NCBI GenBank assembly: GCA_977006965.1
Contig: OZ345358.1
Coordinates: forward strand, 1,488,001-1,552,000
DNA length: 64,000 bases
Source of the DNA: Phymatolithon calcareum
Taxonomy: Eukaryota > Rhodophyta > Florideophyceae > Hapalidiales
Direction: 5' to 3'
Below are positions 18,176 to 28,537 of the stretch, piece after piece (position 1 is the first letter of the stretch; every line of letters begins with the position of its first letter). A program made the translations under genes and the position numbers. Below the pieces are notes generated by a model. It saw only the letters and a program-made list of their open reading frames with translations. It was not told the DNA's origin and did not search any database.

Positions 18176-19970
18176 TCAATTGAAGCCTTGTCTATTCCAT
18201 GTCGTTGTAAAAGACGATAAGAAGAGTAGCTTGTCTAGAGCTTTTTCAGCGATATTAATATCCTCTTTGGTCAGTTGATATCTTCCGAGGTATTGTTCCA
18301 TGTTGCTCATGAGGGTTGGTACAGTATCACCGAACTTGGATATGAAGAGTGATGTGCTCATTGGGGGGAACCGACCGAATGCCCACTTTCCCGCTAATTG
18401 GTGGTGCAGTTTTTTCTGGAGTCTGATGATCGCCGGGTGGACACCGGCAGATCGTAGAGAATTTTTCTCTTTCTGTTGGACTCCGAGACGCCTCCTTCGT
18501 CTTTGGAGAGCAAGGTCCGCAACGATTTTTCTGAAATTCCCTGCTTGGGGAAAGCCAGTGCCGACTCGAATAGGCCGTATTGTAGCATTGCCGATATGTC
18601 TCGACTAACCCATTGCAGTTCATCCACATATCTTTCCTCAGTTGGGACGACCAGAAGGCTCCTTTTCATTGATCTGGCTCGTTCCAGCAGTCTGAGTGCT
18701 AAAACAAGTCTCCTGTTTCCGGCGTTGTGAATTCGGCAAAGAAGGCGAAGTATGACATAGCTGTTTTTCGATATTGGACCGAATTATTGTGCGAAAAATG
18801 TCTTCTCCACTTCTGCGACAGCTGTCAGGACTCTCGGCGTCCATGGCGTCAGGTGCATGGCATACTCCCATCTTGGTTGTATCAACGCGTCCTCACAGCT
18901 TTCAAGGGACTAAGTGGCCACAGTGAGACACCCAGGGATCTCAGTTGATATACCGCGATCTGAAGCATTTTTGTGTCGGTATCTCCCTCATTACCGAATG
19001 AGATGCCAAGGTATGAGACTTCTTTGACCTTTGCTAGCGTTTTCCCTGCAAGCTTGAAAAAGGGTGATCTTGTGTCGTCGGCGAGAAGAACTTCGCTCTT
19101 CCCATCTTTCGTGTTCCAAAACATCTGCCTGTCCCTGGCCCATTTCGATGCAACAATTAACAGTATCTGTAGTGCCGCTGGTGTCTTTGACGATAGGAGA
19201 ACGTCGTCCGCAAAGAGTACTGCGGCTATCGGCTTATTATGTCCGCGAATTCGCCCATGAAAAGGTTATACAAACTTGGACCAAGCGGAGACACCTGAGG
19301 TAGTCCTCTGTCAATTAGGAACCACTTCTCCTGAGGGTCCCGAACCGTGAATACTGTAGACACGCAATGCTGTACGACTGTAATGAGGGACACTTACAAT
19401 CTCAATGATGACATAACGACCAATTGAGATTATTAGCCAAGTGTCGGTTAGTGCTCCCCCCTTTTACAGGGTGTGAATTTCTCGTCCCTGCTCTATTTAA
19501 GCGGCGATCCTGATCTCATCTTAGTCTGGAGCATCTCATCATCGCATGGAGAGAGATCATCCCATTTCAGGATAAACACAACCTTATCTTTTCACTCCCA
19601 CTGATTACAATACTCATGAAGGCATCAAGAATCGTTCGATCATCGCGCATAGCTCTTGCGGTAGAACACCTCTCATTTGATCTTGCAGGTGTTGTCTAGG
19701 CACTGTGTAGTATGATGCCTTCAAGTCCAATACTGCGATGCATCGCTGCCCTCGTTTTTGTAGTTCTACCGCCCTCAAGATTTCGAGCTCCGTACTCTTC
19801 CCTTTTTGAAAAACCAGCTGGATGTTTTGCTTCTTGTATCTTTGACGGAGCATAATATCAATTGCGGACTCAACAACCTTTCGGACTTGACTCAGTAGGG
19901 ATATGGGTCGGAAAATTTTTGGATCGTCATGGTCTCCATTCTCGTGCAGCGGGACCAAGAGAGCTTTCAT
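18176..19970 (-). pseudogene. LINE reverse transcriptase, broken
   Basis: Minus-strand pieces in order: FRPISLLSQVRKVVESAIDI, then VFQKGKSTELEILRAVELQK and CIAVLDLKASYYTVPRQHL (RT fingers/palm, 19614-19970). After frameshifts come MFWNTKDGKSEVLLADDTRS and VKEVSYLGISFGNEGDTD (18882-19124). The C-terminal helical region follows at 18394-18669 and the tail FGRFPPMSTS-like to the stop at 18176. The region that should hold the F-A-D-D box (about 19150-19250) reads LFADDVLLSS on the minus strand. At least three frameshifts. Confidence 0.7.
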
Positions 19971-20289
19971 CCACGATGTTGGAAGTGTTACGCATCTTCC
20001 GCAGGCTGCGGCTCTTCCGTTCCCCCGCCTATATTCTCGGTTTAGAGTCTTGCGCTTTCTCGCCCACCAAGGCGGAGTTCTGGTGCCACCAGGTTACACC
20101 TCTCCGCCGTCACAGCGCTTTCGACACATAGGTCGAAGAATTTTCTGTTTGAAGCTTTCGCAATTCCTTGATACCATTCTCGGGCAACAATATTGTCCGC
20201 CTTCGCTGCGCAATAGCGCGCTCGTCCCCTTAAGACTGAAGATGTTCGGACTATCGACCTTCTTGTGGCGTCCAACGCCACTATCATAC

Positions 20290-20655
20290 TCCTATACATA
20301 TAGCTCCCTTCAAATTGTCATTACAGCTCGCACTTACAGCAAGCCCTTACAGATAGCATTACAGTCTTTACAGTACCGTAGGTTTCGATGCGTACTTACA
20401 CCATGAAGGATCTCCAAGGGCAAACCCCAGAACCGCTGCTTTACACTGCTTACAGGCGCTTAAACTGTAAGCACAGTTGCGCGCCTGCTGCGGGCTTCCC
20501 TTGATCCATTTCTTATATTGCCAAGTCATCCTTTGATCCAATTCTTTTTCTATAAAGGTCGCCGCGAAGCGGCTCCCTCGGCTCTTTGCCAGGGAACAAC
20601 CCGACCACAACCAGTGTGCCAACGTGTGCGTTTACACCCCACACTTCTGAACGAG
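20290..20655. repeat. TTACAG-rich insertion in LINE ORF1
   Basis: The hexamer TTACAG or its near variant TTACAC occurs about eight times between 20325 and 20475, mostly in one orientation. The segment separates two halves of ORF1 that are contiguous in related LINEs. I could not define termini or a target duplication, so its class is open. Confidence 0.4.
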
Positions 20656-20796
20656 GAATTACATTACAGAGTTTCCAACGAACGACACATGAAGGAGACG
20701 TCATTTCGTAAGGAGGTCCCGCACAGCTTCCTCCATGTACTTCCTGTCCGTCCTCGAGAGGTTCTTAAAGTAGAGTACTTCCACCGCTGGGGCATT

Positions 20797-21546
20797 TTAA
20801 GGTCTCATCGTTCGCCCCATTTGTTCAGTGAATGCATCTAATTTCGATTTGTCTTCCTCAGATACCTGGAAATTGCTTGCTGCCCTTCGAGCTGTGTCAA
20901 GGTACGACGGATTTGCCACATCTTGCCTTAAGGTGCTTATTAAACTTGGGAACGCAGAATCGGACAGAATGTCTCGAGCTGGTTCAGAATTCGGCTGGGT
21001 TGCGTTTTCTGGCCGAGATTGTTCCTTCAATCTACGGTTCTCTTCCCTGAGCGTGACCACTTCTGCTTCCACGAGGGTCACCCGGTTCACAGTGTCTGCA
21101 TGTTTCATTTCAATCTTGTCCAATTTCTTCAACAGAATGCTGATGTAGATAGCATCATTCTGATATCTCTCTGGATCTCTTTCTGCTTCCAAGTTGCAGT
21201 TCTTCTCGCCACCTTGAGCGGACGATACCATCTGGACAACAAACGACACAACGTCACTTCCACTCTTCTTCGCCGGGAATTTGCTGCATGTAAGCAAAAG
21301 AGGAACCGTGCTGGAACCTCCAGTCATATTTAGTGTTCCCTTTCGCTTGAACCTAAAACACAGAAGCATGTTCGGAATCGATGGAAACGCTTGCCGAGTG
21401 GGGTTTTCTTTCACAGTTTGTGGATAGTTCTCTTTCAGTAGGGCATCCCCTATGGGCGTGAGAGACGTTTTCGGAGCACCTGCTCCCGGCTTCTTTCCGC
21501 TATTCGGTGGTCCTGACTGTGGACCGGAAGTCAACTCTTGACTCAA
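20797..21546 (-). pseudogene. LINE ORF1 protein, N-terminal and coiled-coil part
   Basis: 249 codons from MSQELTSGPQSG to a stop at 20797. ORF1 proteins package LINE RNA. Visible are a basic, low-complexity N-terminus, a region equivalent to the zinc-ribbon part of the 47.6-kb LINE (MLLCFRFKRKGTLNMTGG, LLLTCSKF, with Cys pairs lost), and a heptad-like coiled coil (LVEAEVVTLREENRRLKEQ). The SEEDKSKLDAFTEQMGRTMR hinge comes just before the RRM-like domain, which continues past the stop with VEVLYFKNLS. A further piece at 20042-20299 carries the conserved ARYCAAKADNIVAREWYQG. Confidence 0.65.
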
Positions 21547-21825
21547 ATTTTGGTTATTTTTTGAGTATTTCCGTCTTTCGACTTGCCTGGGTCAGCTAAG
21601 GCAGCTCACGGTCTCGGTAGTCATTCGAGGTCTACGCTTCGCGATCCCGCGGCATGGCGCTTTGCACCTACAAAGGTAGAACCCTCCTGGGAGCTTCCCC
21701 CGACAGAAACCTTCTATTCCGCTACGCCTGCTCGCGATCGCTGTTTGGGTCCGTTGTGTCCAATCGACAACCCCCGGTCGCACGTGGACACCGCAGTGTA
21801 CTTTGAATCATAGATTGTCATTCAT

Positions 21826-24143
21826 AATGGGGCAAAACGGTTGTCCCGATCGGTCCAGAAAGTGTGGAAGGCGAAAAGCGCGGCAGAAGGGAAGGCAAGT
21901 GGAACGGAGCCGCAAGAGCCGTGATAAGCGGAACGAGGTGCGCCAAAGTGTGTATTCTGACCTCGAATGGAGACAGACGAATTAGGGGACGCCCAAGGGG
22001 GAACTTGGACGAACTGCCGGCGCAAAAATCGGCCGAGACGAAACTCGACGCCGGGACAAAAAATAATTAAAGCAAGCATAATTACGCGAAATATGAAACA
22101 AAGAGCAGAGGCCCACAAAGTCCAGCCCTCGGCCGCCACCCTTACGAGGCGAGCTCGTAGGGCAACAGGAAAAAACAGCCGCACCTCACGAGTGAAAAAG
22201 CCGACAACGAAATCGATCCAAAGAATATCACCTCTTGCGTAGCACCCGTGCTACTCCCAATGGAGACGAACAAAGAAGAACAAATGATCAGGAACGAAGA
22301 CACTAACGACGTGACGCCAAAAGAAGGAAACCAAGATATCTCGAACAAAATCAAGCCACAGACAGCACTTGGAATCTCCACCGTGACGCCCAAGAACCTC
22401 TCAAACAAGAATGCCGCGATTGTAAGCAGAGACCCTGGTCGCCACTTGGAAGCCGAAATCGAAAACTGCGATGACGAAGCCAACTCCCCTGTGTGAAAGA
22501 AGAGCAATAAATACGCCTCGACAGACCTCCAAGGAAAAGACTCACGGACAGGAAAGGACAACGACGCCATATCGAGACACCCACGACGGCATACAATGGA
22601 ACCAAAAGTTCCCCTGTCTCTGCCGATCGAGAAAAAACAAGAAGCCAACATTTCCGAATGGAAGTCGAGATTCATTAGTACTGGACAAAATGTCCGTTGT
22701 CACAAATGTAATATCCCGGACTCCTTGACACTGCAAGGACAATGCCGATGCTGTGCGGCCCGAGCCCAGTGTCGTGACTGCAAATCTTTCTGCGTCAGGC
22801 CCGTCATGCGTCTGGCTATTGAGCTGGCAGAAGCAAGAATAGAAAACAGCGAGGGCATAAGCAGCAAGCGCGATACGCCGAATCATGTCACCAAGATGCA
22901 AAGCGCAGAAAGGGCCAAGATGGAAGCATTGCCAAACACGGTGACACAGCTCACACAAACCGTTTCTCTTTTCGAAGCCGAGGTCCGCACTCTAATGCGC
23001 AAGGTAGAGTCGGAACAGCGGTCACCGAAACCAGACGTACAGAGTGACTTTTTCACCGAAACTCTGCAGGAAGGACAAGACCAACCGACCACAGTACTTG
23101 CAGCAAGCACGAAGAAAACACCTTCTGCACCCAACGCGCTTACACAATATAGTCCTACCAAGCCGAGAGTTCATGTACAGCCTGGTCTAACAACCCGCAC
23201 AGCAGTGCTCACCCCACCCAGCCCAGCGGACCAAATGACGCCGCCCACCCGACCCGCCCAGAACACACTTCCTATCCTGTCTGCCCCGAGACCGTTGGAT
23301 AAGGCTGACGGCCACAACACTAGACACCCCGACGAAAACATAGGGACAAGCGCAGATGTCGATATTTTCAGGCACATACACGGAAAACGAAGAACGTACG
23401 CCGACATTGCAGCATCGTACAGCCCCTCGTATCGTATGGTCCCGGAACAAGAGCAAAGAAAAATTGCTTGACTCTAAAGAATGGTGAAGAAGACAATCCG
23501 CCCACCGCGTATCCCGCCAAAAGTGGTACCCTTATACTTCCGCGGAATTTTCAGTGACAGAAACGATCCTGATCAACTCAAAAGCCTCTACAATGGACTC
23601 GGGGAAGCGCTGACGGAAAGGGCTGTACTCGGTATATCGTTCATCGGAGGGGTAATCCTCGAAGTGCTAGCGGACGAGCCACTCGTCAATCGCACTGTTC
23701 GAACCCTGCGCGCTGCCCACCTCTCATACGATCCAAAGATCAGTATATGGAGCGACACCGTGTCCAAACGGAGAAATGTTCTCGGCAAAGAACGCACAAC
23801 GAGCAACTTACGCGCCATCCGCTCAAGAATGCGAACTTGTGCCGCAGGAACGACCGACTTCCACACAAGGAAGTGGTACCAAGATAATTTCAAACTGGCG
23901 GAAGAATCGCTAGTGATAATAAAAACCGAAAGCGTAATACCTTGTGACGAAAAAAAGAGCCATGATGACCACGATCGCTCCCCGTACGAAGGCACAAGTG
24001 AACAAGGCGATAAAATAGATGATTCCTTATCTCCGAAACTTCCGTCCGCCAAGGGCCCAAGCAAGGGCCGAATAGCAGCAGACAAAAAAGAGGACGCATC
24101 TGCCGCCTCGGGCGTTGTAGCCCAAGAGGCAGAATCATCGTAA
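21826..24143 (+). pseudogene. LINE ORF1 (zinc motif, coiled coil, RRM-like), element truncated after ORF1
   Basis: The best part is 22596-24143. It is one frame interrupted by a TGA/TAA pair at about 23469-23477. It shows a Cys-rich motif (CHKCNI...CRCCAARAQCRDC), a coiled coil (ALPNTVTQLTQTVSLFEAEV) and, beyond the stops, an RRM-like fold (VPLYFRGIFSDR; LGISFIGGVILEVL). The conserved RMRTCAAGTTDFHTRKWYQD segment follows. Less clear basic N-terminal frames run from 21826. No endonuclease or RT follows 24143. The region stands head-to-head with the minus-strand ORF1 at 21546, with 280 bp between. Confidence 0.65.
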
Positions 24144-25369
24144 AAACTTCCGTCCTCTTGTGTTGCACAGTGACCCAGACGGCGCATGGTTGAGCAAGAC
24201 CATTAGAACTAGAGAATATAAAGACGAAAGAAATGAGAGTGTGATGCGATATTCTTAGATCAATATATGCGAAAGTAGTACAAGGGAAGCTGCTCTGGTG
24301 TCTGCGAACTCTGGCGTTGAGGGCTTCTAAAATAAAAACTTACAATTTCCCCCAGTGTACTTTGAAACCGGTGCTTTGCTCAAACTGAGGATGATGATCC
24401 TCCTCAAACTCGGCACTGCCTAACTCCTAAAGTATAGGCTCGCTAAACGATCTATCATACTCTATGCTACACAATGTACAAAAGAATAAGCCAAAACTCA
24501 ACTGGTGTGCATATGAAAACATATTTTCTTTATAGGCGTCTAAGTCTTCGAGCAGAGGGAAATCTCCTATTCTATTTTTCCGACAAAGTGCGTGTCAAAA
24601 CGAAACACCGGCAAACACGCCACCTGTTAGAAATTCTATATCTATAGTATTCTTGGCGTAGTTCCTAAGAAGCAGGAGAAAGAGAGATAGCCGTCCCGGC
24701 ATCGGACAGATGAGGCGTCATCATTAGAAAGAATATCAATTGCAGTCGAATAACGCAGATGGAAGCCGTCCCAAGAATAACGCGCCCAATCTCCATTCGT
24801 CGATATGTCTCAAAGCCCTGTCCAAAACAAATATGCAATCCGTGCGATCGCAGATGAGAAGGCGGGTGGGAAGAAAGAAAAGCCCTGCGGAACAACGAGT
24901 TGGCGGCGGCGACGCGTATGCGCTTTAAGCTCTTATGGGAAACATCCATCCAGTCGTTACGTCGCTGTGAAGAGACTGACACTGTCGCCGGCGTGGTGAT
25001 GGGTATGGCGCCGGAAGAAACGGACGCTGTCAGTAGCTCGATGGTGCTAACCGTCGCTTCTTGTGCTCGAAGATTGTCGCCGTTGTCGAATCATGAGGCA
25101 CATGTGGCCGTAGCGTTTGATTCGCTCTTCGGGTCCGTTCGGTGTATGTAGGCACCGGTTCGTCCGACCTCGCGTGCGTAGCAACCGCAATAATGCCTCC
25201 AGAAATTACGTCACCTTGTCGCCGTCTTGCAACTCTAGCTCCTAGAGCCTCTCCGACTGAATCGCGGCATCGCACGGCATTGAAAATATTGTCTTCACTC
25301 TTAATACTTGAATCAAGTAAATGACAAGCCGGTCTCGAGTGGAAGCACCTGGAGATCCACGTGTATTCA
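24144..25369. other. no recognisable gene
   Basis: Overlapping short frames on both strands at 24660-25380 carry no motif that I recognise. Confidence 0.45.
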
Positions 25370-26298
25370 TCGAACCGAAACAAAAATCGCCAAAAGTGCG
25401 ACAGGAGAGTCTATTCTTTGTGCGGCCATTTATCATGCCTTGGATGTCATCTTTCCCACAATGGCCGATGAAGTCGATAAGGGTGGAGGTGCTCATTGGA
25501 GAGAACATTCCAAATGAACGTTTGATGGCAAGTGTTCTGTGTCTTCTTGAGCTGAAGAGAAGGTGCGGCAGTAACGTGCGGTATAGAGCGTTTCTTCGAC
25601 TTTTCCACATCATCTGCGGCTTCCTGTATCTTGTTTCTTTGGTATTTCTTGATTTTTGTCGTAGCTGCAGTTTCATTTCCAGCTTCGCACAGGAGGCCAT
25701 TCACTCTCGCGTGGGCAAAATATTTTTCCGCTTCTCAACATTCCTTGTTCGCGGTCTTTTTTGTTGGACCAGATATCAGCGCATCGCATCTTCTTACTAA
25801 TCTCTGCAAAAAGCGTCTTGCAAGGATGTCTCTTCTTCTATAGGGTTGAAGGATGCGGCTCTTGGCCCTGAACCTGTCCAAGCTTCTTTTTCCTGACTTC
25901 CAAAGGATTTGCCCGAGGAACATAGATTCAACTTTCCTGACTTCCGAGGCCACCTTCGCTGTCCATGGTGTCAGATGTAGAACATATTCCCATCTTGACT
26001 GCAGAAGAGATTTATACAGCCTAATCGCCCTCACGGGGTGCACACCATTAGTAAACACGCCCAGCCGTCGAAGACAACCAAGCACGTTTTTGGATTTCTT
26101 GATCTCCTCTGTCAGTTTGGTGTCTGAAACTCCCTGTTCTGTTAGTGCTACACCGAGGTCGACAGAAGAGTAAGAAGCTGCCCTATTACTCAAATTGACG
26201 TGTTGGGAGCTTTCAAAAGAAAACGTCACATATCCCCATGTGTACCATTCTAAAGCGTCACCGTAATTGATAATATGGAAAACGATGAATCCCTGCAT
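25370..26298 (-). pseudogene. LINE RT C-terminal part, second copy of the 34-41 kb LINE family
   Basis: Minus-strand frames give GVALTEQGVSDTKLTEEIKK, CLRRLGVFTNGVHPVRAIRL and ESMFLGQILWKSGKRSLDRF (25735-26298), then RRHRTLAIKRSFGMFSPMST (25242-25700 frame). Each block matches the LINE interrupting the Hint gene. A frameshift lies near 25720. The upstream RT core is missing and the 3' end is truncated. Confidence 0.7.
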
Positions 26299-26462
26299 TA
26301 GGTGCCAAGCGACAGACTAGAATGAAAAATTTTCGATAAGTCCCGAACAGTTTTAGAAGGGTAACTGAGGGATTTAAACAAAAGACGAGGAAATTCGCTA
26401 CATGGACCGAAAAAGTGGTGAAAGTTCGTTAAATTGGCACCCCCTGCCAAAACTACTAGTCG

Positions 26463-27046
26463 TCCGTTATTTTTTTTAATTCAAGTTATCTTCGAAAGTC
26501 TGTAGGGCTTTTAAAAAAGCCCTACAGACTTCCGAAGATGTGGGAAAGGCGTACTGTCATGCTACCAACCTTTGTGCAGCTCCCGAAACGCCCACCAGAA
26601 TGGCGGACGGGAAAACTCAGGATTCATGGTAATCCTGTCTCCATCCTTTACGGGGTTGTTGGTGCTTGGACTCAACTGCTTTTTTCCTTGCATTCTGCGA
26701 ATCGATACAGGCCTTCTTCGTTCTCCATGCGTTCTATGAGTGTCTTGCTTAATAGTAAGAGCTCATCTAGCGCCTTTTCTGCTTCCAGTCGTTATTCTCC
26801 TTCGAGTTCGTACCCTGCTAGCGTTCGTTCAAAGGTCTGCATGTGGTCTCTGGCTCTGGTGCCGAATTCTTCGGCCATACTTGTTGATGATACCTGTGGG
26901 AATCTGCCAAAGGCATACTGCAGCGCGAGTTGCATGTGCTTCACCTTGGGGAACTTGAGGATTGCTGGAATTTCTCTTGTCTTGTCGTATGGAATCTTCC
27001 TTTCCGCTTCGATTCGAGGCGGTCTCCTTCCAAGTCATTCTTTATG
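26463..27046 (-). mobile_element. 5'-truncated LINE with 3' snap-back
   Basis: The 3' untranslated region and roughly the last 100 codons of ORF2 match the LINE copy at 53055-54165: the coding tail includes the TGTGGTCTCTGGCTCTGGTG region equivalent to the EFGTRAREHVET protein segment. At the 3' end the last ~25 nt are present as an inverted duplicate (26487-26534; AGTCTGTAGGGCTTTT facing AAAAGCCCTACAGACT). Confidence 0.7.
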
Positions 27047-27419
27047 ACGCACAGTGCACTCTATGCCAATACGAAGGACAATAGTTCAGAACTATGACCT
27101 GGACTCCGGAGAAATGTTAAGAACGGAAAAGGCATTTGACTCCATACTACTCTAATAATTGACAATGTGGAGAACGACCAGTCCCTGTATTAGTGACCAG
27201 GCGATATATGCAGCGTCTCACTGGCAATCTGAAACTGCAGTGTATGTGTCTTGTTGTCGAACAAGGAAGCGGCTTGCATTTCGAGCTCGGTCAATGGCGG
27301 CACATGAAGGCTAAGAAAGACTCTGACAGCGCAATACTTAGGGGAGATCCTATAGAGCGACCACGTCGGGTGGCCACCCGCAAGTGTCAGCTCGTAATAA
27401 CGGACAGCCCCGACCGTCA

Positions 27420-27611
27420 AAATAATCACAGGGTGGGAGGTGCCAAGAGATCGCCAAGTTGGGTCACTGACTCGCACGTGCGTATCGAGGTAGCCGTTAG
27501 ACCAGACAGTGATAGAAAAACATCACAGGAGGGGAGGCCCGTGAGATCGCCAATTTGGGTCACTGACTCGCACGTGCGTATCGCGGTAGCCGTTTGACCT
27601 AACAGTGATAG
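27420..27611. repeat. 96-bp tandem duplication
   Basis: Units 27420-27515 and 27516-27611 share GGGTCACTGACTCGCACGTG, CGTATCG(A/C)GGTAGCCGTT and end CAGTGATAG at an exact 96-bp offset. They abut the SWIM-domain fragment, which begins right after the second CAGTGATAG. Confidence 0.8.
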
Positions 27612-27612
27612 A

Positions 27613-27765
27613 CCTGACATGGCGGCAAGAGCATGTAGCGCGGTAGTCGCTGTTAAATGTCACATCGCATGGTGTCACTTCGCTGCGAACAACGAAGCTC
27701 AGCGCACCACTTTCGATGACCTCCGGCCCCGCAAGCAGCTTCTGTACTGGCGCCGCGGGTTTGTA
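27613..27765 (-). pseudogene. SWIM-domain fragment of a MULE transposase
   Basis: On the minus strand GAGGTCATCGAAAGTGG, then AGCGAAGTGACACCATG and AACAGCGACTACCGCGCTAC parallel 15597-15700 of the MULE-like element. The fragment stops just after the codons for the C-x-C pair, so the C-x-H half of the finger is missing. Confidence 0.65.
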
Positions 27766-28161
27766 TATGGGTTTAGCTAGCGTATATCATAACAAGTAGT
27801 AGTTTTGGCAAGGGGTGCCGACTTTCCCAACTTGGTCGGTCCATGTAGCGATTTTCCTCAAACTAATTAGTTCCTTCAAAAAAGCAGACCAAGACATTTG
27901 AAAAGAAAAGTCAGACCAAGAGAAGCAAACTAGACGATATAGTAGATAAGTTAGAAATGTGCCCGCTTGCCTAAAGTTGGGCCATTGAGAAGGCACCATC
28001 ATGATGATGGTACCATCTCAACAAATCCACTTCACAATAGGCCTCTCAGGTCCAATCTTGACACTAGGGGCTCAAATTTCGCTAATTCGATTGCATGAAT
28101 GTTGGTAGTGCCGACTCTTTTCATATTCTTCGTACTCTCCAAGTGCATGGGAGCTGTGGCG

Positions 28162-28508
28162 TGTTGGAGTTGGTCCTTCAAATAATTGAGAAATTACTCA
28201 TCTTAAGTGTCAAAACTGGGTCGACACGAAATATTGCAAGGAGACTCAAATCGAGAGTTGATGGCCTACATGATTAACCCATGTAATGCTAATTCAACTT
28301 GAACGCTCAATAATGATAGAATTACGTGGAAACTATCCACATAGATGATTCAATAGGTTTAGTATAAAAAGGAGCCTAGCCTCTGAGGAAACAAGGAGGC
28401 AGGCAAGCAAAAGGAATACCATTAGGTGAAGAGTTTTGCCTCACAAAGAATACCAAGACACAACACAAGTGTCAGCGCTGATACACAAAGAATTGAATCA
28501 GTCCATCA
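28162..28508 (+). repeat. Copia 5' LTR
   Basis: Starts TGTTGGAGTTGG and ends GTCCATCA. A TATA-like TAGTATAAAAAGGAG lies near 28358-28372 and would serve as promoter core. In the 3' LTR the same box reads TAGTATGAAAAGG, so only the 5' copy retains it. Confidence 0.95.
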
Positions 28509-28522
28509 GGTTATGGGCCCAG
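28509..28522 (+). promoter_or_regulatory. Copia primer-binding site, half initiator-tRNA type
   Basis: GGTTATGGGCCCAG follows the LTR without spacer. It is complementary to the anticodon stem-loop part (CTGGGCCCATAACC) of eukaryotic initiator tRNA-Met, not to a tRNA 3' end. The Drosophila copia element is known to prime from a cleaved half of this tRNA at such a site. Confidence 0.8.
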
Positions 28523-28537
28523 AAGGGTAATCAAATC

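Larger units (their letters stand above)
17985..21546 (-). mobile_element. degenerate LINE with internal deletion
   Basis: Reading right to left: ORF1 (21546 to about 20050), then directly an RT segment (19970 to 18880), the C-terminal domain (to 18176) and a 3' untranslated region. The endonuclease and N-terminal RT are absent, so about 1-1.5 kb was lost between 20050 and 19970. A segment of about 350 bp rich in TTACAG words interrupts ORF1 at 20290-20655. A truncated sister copy of the 3' end lies at 7070-7385. Confidence 0.7.
26388..27860. mobile_element. MULE-like element, degraded second copy
   Basis: 26388-26455 (GAGGAAATTCGCTACATGGA, then AAACTACTAGTCGT) and 27785-27858 (AACAAGTAGTAGTTTTGGCA, then CCATGTAGCGATTTTCCTC) are inverted copies related to the TIRs at 14615 and 16327, but the outermost ~20 bases are lost. 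Inside are a truncated LINE (26463-27046), a 96-bp tandem duplication and a SWIM-domain scrap (27613-27765). Arrangement resembles copy 1, though the SWIM fragment is inverted. Confidence 0.55.
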
